Assembly (NCBI GenBank): GCA_964036275.1
Contig: OZ038433.1
Span: 8,783,048-8,847,047 of the forward strand
DNA from: Litoditis marina
Lineage: Eukaryota > Nematoda > Chromadorea > Rhabditida > Rhabditidae
DNA length: 64,000 nucleotides
Direction of reading: 5' to 3'
In this document: one piece after another, positions 1 to 11,200 of the stretch
Position numbering within the stretch: position 1 is the stretch's first letter
Layout: every line of letters begins with the position of its first letter
Notes under the pieces: generated by a model
The model's input: the letters and a program-made list of their open reading frames with translations, nothing else
The model's database searches: none
Told to the model about the DNA's origin: nothing
Made by a program: the position numbers and the translations under genes

Positions 1-338
1 CGACTTTGAACCGTACGACCTCCCCCCTCCAATAAATTGAAATTTACCGATAAACACGTAACATTCTACGAAATTGATTGAAATTCTTCGAAAATCGCAA
101 AATTATGCCTAATTTTGAACATTTTTAGCCCTCGCGGGGCATTTACGACCCCCCCCCCCCTCACAAAAGTTGCACAGTGTCACAGTGTGGAACATGTGGT
201 CACCCCTGGGTTATCTACGGGAAAAAACAATAATAATGATCGAGAAATCAAAAGACATGTGAACCATACAGGGATTTCCTACTTATTCCTGTAGCGATTA
301 TTGTTATGACAAGTATATCAACCATTGAAAAAACTCAC
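1..338 (-). other. RACK1 intron, left edge of window
   Basis: No exon is recognisable here. The stretch holds a C-homopolymer near 150-162 and otherwise AT-rich sequence. Remaining RACK1 exons must lie outside the window. Confidence 0.6.
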
Positions 339-1039
339 GTTTGCAGATCCCAGAGGCGGAGACTCTTGTCCCACGATCCGGAAAGGGCAAACTGTCCATC
401 TGATGAGATGACAACGTCAGAGACGAAGTGACTATGACCAGTAAGTGATCGCACGGGACGACCAATCTGGCCGGATTCGCTGGAGTGCTGATCAACATCC
501 CAAACGATGACGCTCTTGTCTGAAAACGCGGAGAATTATTCAAAACAAGATTTCATGTGATATTCGATTTGCAATATTTTATAATGAAACAAATGCTATG
601 ACATTTTACTAGTGAGTTTTTGAATTACTGAAATATGGCACAATTACATTACCCAAAAAAAATTGTTAATCCAGTATGCGGTCGGTGGGCCGCCACCCTG
701 GCTGAACACAACATATAATACATTGTAGTAACTCAAAAGGGGTTAGACTTCGGTAATGACTGAACAATAAATAGGAGTACTGATTCTGCTATGAACTTCT
801 GTTATTTGAATAAAGCCACACATTGGGAAAAACACAAAACAGAACATCTCGCATCAAAACTTGAGGAGCTTTTCAAAAACTTGATAAAAAATCGTTTTCA
901 GGACACTCAAGTTGAACTCACCACGAGCGGAAGAAATGACGGTGGTCTTGTCATTGCGGGTGAAGGTGGCGATTTGAGTAACTTCGCCGTTGTGGCCCTC
1001 AAGGGTGCCCTTAAGCTGCATTTGCTCGTTAAGAACCAT
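339..1039 (-). CDS. RACK1: RACK1 (receptor for activated C kinase 1), 5' part only, first two coding exons
   Basis: RACK1 is a seven-bladed WD40 propeller on the 40S ribosomal subunit that also scaffolds PKC and other kinases in the cytoplasm. Two exons are seen: 922-1039, with ATG at 1037-1039 and donor GTGAGT below 922, and 339-519, with acceptor TTTTCAG at 520-526 and donor GTGAGT at 334-338. The spliced product starts [17 protein letters not shown] and reads through [32 protein letters not shown] and [12 protein letters not shown], the typical RACK1 blade 1-2 sequence with GH and WD dipeptides. The exon join (CGT G / AC AAG) keeps frame and gives SARDKS. About 99 of the family's roughly 315 residues are present; the other exons lie left of position 1. 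The N-terminus matches the family length, so this ATG is the likely start. Identity is secure. Confidence 0.93.
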
Positions 1040-2555
1040 CTTGTGACCCTAGCCGAGAGTTCTGGAATTCATCAGAAATAATGGTTGTTGGTGTTACGAT
1101 TAATATTACCAAAAAGTGGCCATCTTCAATCTTGTCCAACACAAATTTCTCAAAACTAAACTGTAAACGAGACTGCTATGATAAGTACAATGACTGTTCA
1201 GAAACATGTATTAAAATTTCAAACAATTTTTGAAAAAAAGTGTATTAACGTGCATAAATACGTTGAAAAAGCAAAAATTCCCAAAAATTAAGCGAAAATG
1301 ATTGCAAACGCCGTGGTGTCTTACGGTGGATTTGCCGTGAAAATCAAAGCTATCGGGGCGGGACTTTACAGCGTAGGAACCGACATTGATTTTGTCTGTG
1401 TAGGGGTTCAATTTTTCGTAAAATTTGAAACCATTTATATTTTTTCCCTTATTTTACATTCGTTCGTGTTCGTGTAAAATAAGGTTCACTTTACAGGTTC
1501 ACCGCATTGTTTAATTGCATTACATTACTGAAAGACGGCGTTCATAGAACAAAATTCCTACTCAAAATTTTCATATGCCATTTTTTTTATATTCTGGTTT
1601 TTGTCAAATTGGAAAATTGTTCTCGAATGGATCGCAGTATAGTTTATTTCGAATTGACTCCAGTTTAGTTGGATGCGATTATAGCTTATGCAGAGTTTTA
1701 CATCTTTTCCGAGTTAAGCTTAAAAGTTCGTATTATTTCCGGCGACGTTTGCGTGCTTATTTTGGCTACTTTTGGTCATGTTATTGCAACCTACCTGCGT
1801 TCACACACCAGTAAGGTGTAACTATTCTACAAAGGAGAATCCGTTTTCTGATTCAAATACGTAAAACTTTCCAATTGCGCATGATAAGTAGGAAAATTGA
1901 ACTTTTCAAACATGAAAAATAAATGCAATCTTACACTCACAAGACACTGGATTGAGATTTATTTGGCCGGTACCCCACTAAGAAATGTGACCCGCGACCC
2001 CCTTTTCCTACCGGAAATATGAGTATTCCGACTTATTTCAATAATAAATTGGTTATTTTCATTTTTCATATTGAAAATGCACCGGGACCCATCTATGCTT
2101 GAAATGTTTACCCGCAACCCTCCGCCAAAACTAGGCTAAGTTAGTGTATGAATGCAATGGTGGGTAATGGAAGCGAAAATTAAATTGAAGTTGTTGCAAA
2201 CATATAGTTGCCTACCACACCACACACCTTGACGGTGGGGTAGGTATATAAAGTGCCGGTCCGGCCGTGTTCATAAATATCATTCGCCTTTCCATTTCCT
2301 CAAACCCCGACTTCCTTGTACGTTCAATTCCTAGTGTAGGTTGTAGTGATGAGTGTAACTGCGTGACTTCTGACTTTTGATACCAAGGGTAAATAGAGGT
2401 GAGATTACAAGTAACAAATTTCAACGAAAACCTCATCTTTCATCATGTTTAAAAGTGTTATGTTGAAAGTCACATCTACTTAAATATTGCTTTCTTGATT
2501 CTTGTTGCATTTTGCATTCATTTGCGGAAACAGTTTGCTATTCGCTTCCCATGTA

Positions 2556-2782
2556 TGCAGACGTGTACAACCCTAGACGACGTCTGAACTTTGGTCACCC
2601 AAAATTCATGAAAAACACCAAAAATTCAGATAAACACCCAAAAATTCGTCGAAATTGGGTTATTATCTGGATTTTGAACAAAAATATATCATTTTGATCA
2701 CCCAAAAAATAAATATTTTCACCATTTTCCGTTCTGTCACCCAGAATTTAGGGAATCGTCCAAAAATTGTAAACGTCTGCAT
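2556..2782. repeat. Short inverted-repeat element (MITE-like)
   Basis: TGCAGACGTGTAC at 2556-2568 is matched by the reverse complement of GTAAACGTCTGCA at 2769-2781, about 13 bp with one mismatch. The inside repeats CACCCAAAAATT-like words in direct orientation. No target duplication is obvious. Confidence 0.4.
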
Positions 2783-3730
2783 GTATGCCCGTTGCCCGTA
2801 CCAAACATAAAAGTCCGGAACACAAGAATGTAGTTGCAACACTGAATGAATAGACGCGAGAATGTTAGACCATGCCCAGATGAAGTGCTTTCCCACACCA
2901 CCCGGAAACCGGGTTTGTTGCCGGCGCGCGCACGTTCCTTTGCATGGCTATCGACTATCGATCGATCAATATCTCGGCAATGACCAGTTCAGACCCCACG
3001 CTCCTCGTCTTTTCTCACAAGACATCCCGCGGCTGAGAGCCCGGCTCTTGTCCTCAAGCCGACCATTGCTTGTTAGCTCACTCACAACCACACCCGAATC
3101 CTATGAAAACTCTTTCTTTCCCCACTTTCAATGGGTCTGTAATATTCCAAACGTTATATTTAAAATTCATTTATCGTTGTGAAACAAACATGTTTTAAGT
3201 TCAATTGAATGCTATTTTTGGTTCCAAGTGGTTTGTTTATTTTTTGTGATTCTTTGGACTAGAAATTAATTTAATTTAGTTTTGTGGATAGATTTTGATT
3301 TAAAATTGAACATTCCGAGTCGACTATATGCATTTATATGATTTCTGATGCTAATATCACCGTACCACGCTCTCTCCTATACATTTCGACTGTTCTGAGC
3401 AAAAAAAGCATTTATTATACTAGAATAGAGATTTAAGTTAGAAAAAAAACCATTATTCATTCTCCATTCGTAGTTGAATTTAAAAAAGTCAGTTTGTTGT
3501 TGTGTTCGTTGAACGATCTCCCCCGAGATCCTTGGGTGATTAATGAAATTATCCGCTGATTAAGTGTGAAACTATTTGTTTGGTTTGCACTGGCGCAACT
3601 ATCCTTCATTGAAGACATCATGGTGGTCGCAACTAACATTAAAATTAAACCGTCAATTTCCAATCTCTAGCTCTCAATGAAAAACCTTTTGCGACATCAA
3701 GCTCTTAGTTCTTTTCTTCTCAGTTTGTTG

Positions 3731-3926
3731 CATACCCTAAATGCCTCAGAGTTGTGACTTTTTCAAACAGGGGGGTTTTCCCTCCCCCTCAGCCATTATA
3801 AGGAGGTTTTGCCCTTAATTTAGAAAATCGCTAAATCAGACAATTTTTGAGGGGGGGGGGTTTTGCCCAAATCTTCGGACCAAAAACAGGGGGGTTTTTC
3901 TCAAAACGCTGAGCATTTAGGGTATG
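3731..3926. mobile_element. 196-bp MITE with 8-bp target duplication, hAT-like
   Basis: The terminal inverted repeat CATACCCTAAATGC (3731-3744) is matched exactly in reverse complement at 3913-3926. Both sides are flanked by the identical 8-mer GTTTGTTG (3723-3730 and 3927-3934). Eight-base duplications are characteristic of the hAT superfamily. The inside is rich in G runs and codes for nothing, so it is non-autonomous. Confidence 0.85.
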
Positions 3927-5232
3927 GTTTGTTGGTTAGTATTTTCCGAAACTGCTGATCCGTTCATTTTGTACTGCACGATTCGACATTCAAATGATTG
4001 TTGCACAGCTGCAGTAAATTACTGAAATGGAAAGTTTTCTCGACTTGTGACCAATGTCAGCTTTATTGTTTAAATGAGTGGAGTGGAGTGAATTAGACGA
4101 AGACGAATGGAACATTTTTCATAGATCACAGCTTCGAAACACGTATTCCTCTGTATAACATAGTATTTTTTCTCTGTTCGAATCTAGTTGCATAAGTAGC
4201 ATAACTTAGCGCAGACAAGTGTTTCCCCGTTTTCGGAGACTAGTTTCTGTTAAGCACCATATATCGCTCTCTTCGTTATGCGAAACACGTAATAGATGAT
4301 GATGGGTTGCGCTGTCAAGTTATGAGATTCTTGCCTAAAAGCAAACAGTGGAACTGTTTTAGTTTCAGCGGATGTGTTACTTGTAAGTTGTGTTAGTTTT
4401 ATCCATGTAAAAACTTATTTATAGTAAATACATGAAAAAATAAAATAAACTTCCTTTCTATTTTTGTTGCTCTGTTCTGCGTGTAACTAGCTGTTTTGAA
4501 TGTATGACTTTTGTACTCAAGTGGACAAATTCAGGTTCCCGTTGCCATATATGGATAATGGACCCAATAAATGATGCCCGATTTTACGAATCTCTCATCA
4601 AATTACCACATCAGCGTACATCGGAGGTGGGCTGATTTCGAATGGCTAACAGTTTTTTCGACGGCTTTCATCCTTTCATGAATTCAGAGTTGAGAAATGG
4701 AAAGTATTCAATCTGTTAATTAATTATCAAAATTATTTGAGTCCCAGTTTTGACGGCGTAGGCACTGGTGGGATAGTATAGTACCAGGTAGAGAGTTTGA
4801 AGCATTAAACACCCTCTGCTCAGAAAAGGAGTTGGGCTAGTTCTCAACTACAAACTAAAATGCAGCGGTGTTTCGAGTGTCTGTACACATATTTTGTTCC
4901 CGAAGGCCCTGACTGTCCCGTTATGCAATTTACTATAATCTATATCTATTATCGTGAAAATAATTCGCCATGCAATTGTAAGGATAAAAATGTTTGTTTA
5001 GATTAGCATGTAATGCAGTGATAATATTCAATCATTTGTGTTACTTAGCGTAGCGGAGCATTTGGCTTCGAATTGATAATGTTTATATACGTATAGCATC
5101 AAAATCGTCTCGACTCTTAAAGCAATCGGATCGAAACCATTTGGGTGGCATCTTTCACTGGTTACATAGTTCATAACAAAAATTTATAAAGTCGAATAAT
5201 GTGTATAATAGTACAGAGAGAACGTTTTCCAG

Positions 5233-8200
5233 GACATCCGCAACATCTATGAGCAACTTCGTCAGTTGGAGATGTTTGCCAACTTGTATCACGGTCCTTT
5301 AAAGGCTATTTGTGCCTCGGCCAGATACGAAAGACATCCCGCACATCACATACTATTCAGGTGAGTGGGACTTTACGTATTTGTTGAGATGGAGGTGTGA
5401 TGAAACATGAAACATGAAACTTCTAAGATATTGTTGATATTGATTCTGAGACGTTGAACGTGACAATTTACAATCCCACATTGGTATCGGATTGTCTGCA
5501 CACTGAGTTACATGCAAAGATACATGCGGCTTAGTGTTTCACTAAATCCGGGAGAACTTGGGTGTCTCCAAGGGAAATGTTTCCAATCAAGCGGATTATA
5601 GCTGGAGAATTCAGACTTTCTAGTGTGTGGTGACGACCTGACCACTGCAAGCTGTAGCATACTGTACTCATTACTCAATGTTTTTAGGGATGGTCAAGTG
5701 GCGACTTGTTGGTACATTCTTCTCTCGGGATCCGTTTTCATCGGCGATCATATCTATTTGCCGTACGGATGGTGGGTTCACTAGATTATTCTTACCCTGT
5801 CCAAAAACTACTACTTATACGACGTGTTTGTTATTCTTAACCTCAACCGATTTGGGTTTTTCTATAAGCTATATCTTATCAACAATATCAACATAATACG
5901 CTGGGGCTGGGTTACTGTTCGTAGTTGTGTAATCGCGCGCAGCGCGAAGCGCTGTGCGAGATTTGTCTTTGATCCGGCTAATGCGCGCCTCCGTTTTTTT
6001 AGTTTTCCCATAAAAAGGCTGAAATTTGCAAAACAGAACTTTTAATGATTCGGAAATGTTTTGAAGCATATTTGCAAATTGTGTTCCGAATTTGAACAAA
6101 ATCCGTTGAGTGTGAGCCAAGTTATGACGTTTTCGCTTCATCCAGAGCGCCAACTTCCGTCGTGTTTCCGTTCGTCCTTCCGGGCGTTTACACAATACTA
6201 TCTAGACCGTAACTCAACCGATTTTGCTGAGTTTTGGAGTCATGATAGTGTTCCTACTCAATCCCCAGCTGCGCAAATGTTTTTTCGAAAAAAATCATTT
6301 CTCACCAAATTACAGCCTTTTGAATTAAAGTCTCTGCGTCTCTCCATTTAGCACGCTCTCTCGCTTTCTCTGTCAGGTCGGTTATGCAAACTGTCTTGTA
6401 ACTTAGGGTAACACTGACCGATTTCGATGAAAATTTGAATATGATACCATCGTGACTTCAATTTAAGTAAAAATCTTTTCCCGGGATTCTGAAGGCCAGA
6501 TGACGTCAAATTTGAAAAGTACAAAGTTGACGTCAAATCATTCTTCAAATGATAATAATAGTGGGAAAGTGGTTTAATAACGATAGAACTTCATCTAAAC
6601 ATGTCGTTATCTGAGATTCTGGAGGCCAGGGGACGTAATACTGGAAAAGTGCAAAGTTGACGTCAAATATTTCTTCAAATGATGACAATAGTTGGCAAGT
6701 GGGTTATCAACGATGGAGCTTCATCGAAAGGGGTCGTATTCTGGGATTCTGCAAGCCAGATGACGTCATATTCAAAAGTTCAAAGTTGACGTCAAATGTG
6801 TTTTCAAATGATGATAATAGTTGGCAAGTGGGGTATTAACGGTGGAATTTCATCTAAACATGATGTATTCTGGGATTCTGAAAGCCGGATGCCGTCATTT
6901 TTGAAAAGTGCAAAGTTGACGTCACATATATTTTCAAATGCTGAAAATAACTTAAAAATGATATATCAACGATTAAACTTTATCTGACTTATTCTGGAAT
7001 TGAATTATGACTTATTCTGGAATTCAAGGCCAGATGACGTCAACTTTTGAAAAAATAGACGTGAAATATGTTTTCGAATCCTGAAAGTTTCCTAAAAATG
7101 GTCAATTCACGATGAAACTTCATTCAAACATGACGTATTCTGGGATTCTGAAGGGCAGATAAGGTAAGTTTTTAGAACTGCAATGTTGACGTCATATTTT
7201 TTTCGAATGGTGGTAATACTTGACAAGTGGTTCATTAAGAAAACAATTTTATCTGCACCGTACAGATCAAACCACATACCTACGGCATGTATACAAAAAG
7301 AGAAAAATTCATGAAAAAAACGGGGCCCAACGACCGTGAGATTTGTCTTCTGTTGTGCGCCTCTTAGACAACTACTCTCAAATGGAGAAGCTACTGCTAC
7401 AAAACCGAAAAACACTAATATACTTAAGTATAACTGTTAACAAACATACAAAAGTCGTAAAATATTTTTTCAAACCTGTAAACTAGAATCTGCAAATAAC
7501 CGAAAAATACTAATATACTCAAGCATAACTCTTCATTACAAACATACAAAAGTCGTAAAATACTTTCTCAAACCTGTAAACTAGAATCTACAAATCACAG
7601 ATGTTAACTCAACGTAGTCAATTATGGGGTTCCTGGTTTTGTGCACAATGGTTGGCATTTGTTGTCATTACTTCAATTCTAGGTGCTATAACGTTTGTCA
7701 TGTTATTCAACAGTTGTTCTCTCTTTCGCAGATGTGACTTGTAGATTCTAGTTTACAGGTTTGAGAAAGTATTTTACGACTTTTGTATGTTTGTAATGAA
7801 GAGTTATGCTTGAGTATATTAGTATTTTTCGGTTATTTGCAGATTCTAGTTTATAGGTTTGAAAAAATATTTTACGACTTTTGTATGTTTGTTGACAGTT
7901 ATACTTAAGTATATTAGTGTTTTTCGGTTTTGTAGCAGTAGCTTCTCCATTTGAGAGTAGTTGTCTAAGAGGCGCACAACAGAAGACAAATCTCACGGTC
8001 GTTGGGCCCCGTTTTTTTTATGAATTGACATGGTCTTTAGTCTGATTCTTTGGTATTTATTCCTTTGTCATGTGATAAATTCGTAGAGCTCGTGATAGTT
8101 AGTAGTTAGTATATGGATAAGGAGCAGGGGTCTGGAACCTAGGATGCCAGTTCTCACTGTATAGGGCGGGAATAGTACAGAATCGTTTTCAAGCTGAAGT

Positions 8201-11200
8201 TGGAAATAAAGATGAACTTTATAAATTGCACTTTGTTCCCCCTTTGCTTGACCATTTCCATCATCTCTGTGGTCGCGCCTTTTTCCGAGAAGAGAAGAGT
8301 TTCTCGAATTACTGTCTGTGTGGATGCGGTTTCTGTTTGCACACTAGCATCTTTCTCCCACTCTTTTTCTCCTCTCTCTGTTTTCATCCTACACCTATTT
8401 AGCGAGTGGGAGGGAGAGGGAAAAAGCAAGATTACTGGTTATCAGGGCAACATATTGATGACTGTTGTGATAGTTCCTAGTATCTTAATTGGAACTTTCG
8501 TTTATTTGAAGTCGGTAGTCTGGTGTTTATTAGAAGTTGTTCTCTACGTCGAACTTGTTCGCTTGTTCCTAATTGAATTGAATATTGCCTAGAATAGATT
8601 AGGTCGATTTGTAGAGTATGCAGTGCGATGAAGTATAGTCGTCGCCAACGGAAAGGCGGGAGGGTACTGTATATCTCACTTTCCGCTGTGTACGCACACA
8701 TGTCTTCGATTCAAAAGCCTGCCTGTCATGTGCTCCAATAGCGCAGGGCCCGCAGGGGTTCGCGCCCTGCTATGAATCTTTTGCTCCCAGGTTCGATTCC
8801 GGCGAGAGGCAGAAACTTATGAATTTGGCACTCACTATATATGTTATGTGGTAACCTCGTGAGGCACACTATTTAGAAGTAACGAGGGTTTCACTAATTG
8901 ATGTGATGTTCTGAAGTGTACGGATGTCGAATGGAACTCCCACGGTTCTAGTGATATTGAATCAATTGCTACTTCGAATGATTTGATTGCTCACTGTCAA
9001 AGTTGACTCGGGGTAGACGCTGCTCTTCCAATATTAGCTGATCTACTTTCTTTTCTTTCATCTCACAAAAACGAGGTTTTTATTATAATTATAATTTTCC
9101 AATGCATTCTCTCTCATAACAGTAACAGTTGGAGCGTGATAAAACAGTTGATTACAACTTTGAAAGACTTAATTACTCGTTTCTATTGAAAGGGTTATTC
9201 TTCCAGGTTCATAGCCAAAGACCAGTAAGGTCCGACTAAGCGACAAAAAGTAGTCGGTTTTAGATGTGAACACGTGAAAATTTATGATTTTTCCATCAAA
9301 AGTAGACCGATTTTCTTATTTTCGCCGAAAAAGTAGTCCGTTTTTTGAATTTTTTTTGACTATTCGGACAACTTTACTGGTGTATGTAGCCTGATAACAT
9401 TTTTTCCGAGTTCCGGATAACTTTTTTCTCAGTTCTGCAAACAGGGTTGCTAAACTATGCGTGCTCTTTCCTAAACATTAGACATCATCCGCTTATTGCG
9501 CCGTGGTAGTCGGAAACACACCAAACAGTGTTTATCAAACCGCATTCTCGCTTTCTCCTTGCTGAAAAACGTCCATTTCACTTTTAATCCAATTTCTCTC
9601 TATTTGCCATCTAAGTTACTCTCGTAGTATTTCTTTTGCCTTGTTTACCTGTTTTTCGTCCGGACGTTGAATTGTGTAAGGAGTTTGGATTTTTTCTCGC
9701 TATAAGGCTCAGCTTCGTATAAAAGTGCCATATGACATTACAACGTTCAATTTCCAAAATTTTCAAAAAGTGCGTTCTTCTCCTTCTTCTCCAACACTTC
9801 TTCTCCAACCTTCTCGGATCTCGGCCAATGAATTTATGATCTCAAATCTCATTCATAGTAATTTCGTTCTGACCACCTTAATCCGTGTTTGTATCTAAAC
9901 TGAATGATTTCTCGAAAATGTGAATGTCTCAGACATTTCCGTGTCGATCAATGCTACCATGTTACCCGATGGACTATCCCTGGATGGCAGTGGTAGCGTC
10001 CGACTCAGAAAGAAACGGTAAGACGACTTTTTCCTGGATGTAATAGTAATACTCCAGTGAAGTTGTCGGAATAGCCGGAATGGTGAAAAAGGATGCTTCC
10101 TATGTCGGAAATATAGAAAATGAACCTTTTTCGATGCAATATGATGTAGTTTCACTTATTTGAATCGAAAAATAGGTGTCCATTTCCAGAAATGTTTGAT
10201 GTGCGGGACATCACAATGTCATTTTTTGCTTCCTTGAATAACAGTTGTATTATAAATAGTTAGCTTTGGGATGATTGGATTATGAAGCTATATAACTTTC
10301 TCCCCTGCGAAGTAGAAGCCGTTCCACACAGCAGTGCTATCATTTCCCTGTCTGACATAGCTTCCAATTCTGCAGTTTTCCAAAGTTTAGTTTTAGATTT
10401 GATTCTATGTCCTATGACCTTCGAAGTTTCGCGGTGCGCACAAGAACGGAGCAATTTATTTTTTGAAAATTCTGGTTAAAGTGTGCTGTTGTTCAGAAGC
10501 TAGAAAACGTCAAGTCAGACACAACCCATTTTATGTTTCACCTAAATTTTGCACACTCTTACCCGATAAGCCCACTTGGCTATCTATAATTCGTTTCCAT
10601 CAATTGGTCATCGGACATCCCACGGGCACTATGCCGATCGGTCAGTGATTGCGCGGCGCTCTCTCGTCCTTCCTTCTCTGATTTGTCGCTCCAAACGGGC
10701 GACCCAGTTCTCTCGCGCAAGAGGGGGTTAAACGAAGATACATTGGCCATATCTGTTCTCGCCTCACACCGCCGAATAGTTTCACATCCTGTTACCGCAG
10801 TCGCCGATTTGTCGCCGATTACTTCTTGCAACAGCTACACAGAGCACCAGATCACTGGGGACAACAACCGTATTCTTCGATATTCTGTGTATTTCACACC
10901 AAGTCTAAAGTTATACATCAGAGCACCTTTGCAAGTTGCACCATTGTCACCGCACTGTCGTTAGATTTGCCACCCTCTCACACCGGAGCGTTTGAATACA
11001 CCCGCCTGGCTGGATTGACAGTTTTTGTGTTCAATCAAGTCGCCAACATTACTCCTGTCTACGGTTATAGTATTGTAACAGTCACTGGTGACTTAAATCT
11101 GTCAGCATGCTGATCACAACGTCTCGTCTCACCTCATCGGAGCGGAGTTTCTGTTCGCGACCTCTGCCGCCGCTGCCCCGGCACGCTTATGCACCCACAC

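Larger units (their letters stand above)
1040..5232. other. Intergenic/5' region between divergent RACK1 and PDZ-GEF; repeats, no exon recognised
   Basis: RACK1 (minus) and PDZ-GEF (plus) diverge from here, so both promoters should lie in this stretch. The PDZ-GEF start-codon exon, which must end in phase 0, should also be here, but I could not find an ATG exon with a convincing donor. Seen instead: a fragment of a repeat starting with an ACACCAGTAAGGTGT motif near 1806 (related copy near 20258), an inverted-repeat element at about 2556-2782, and a clean MITE at 3731-3926. Short open frames here lack the C/G third-position bias of real exons. Confidence 0.55.

Noticed and set aside
2862..3182. 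106-codon frame upstream of PDZ-GEF, considered as the missing first exon
   Set aside because: No donor in phase 0 and no similarity to PDZ-GEF N-termini.
6430..7250. CRISPR-like array
   Set aside because: The regular 130-bp spacing is a degenerate satellite in a eukaryotic intron, not short identical repeats with unique spacers.
8200..8592. 130-codon hydrophobic frame in PDZ-GEF intron 2
   Set aside because: Its composition follows the T-rich strand; no convincing splice context, no C/G third-position bias, no known family.
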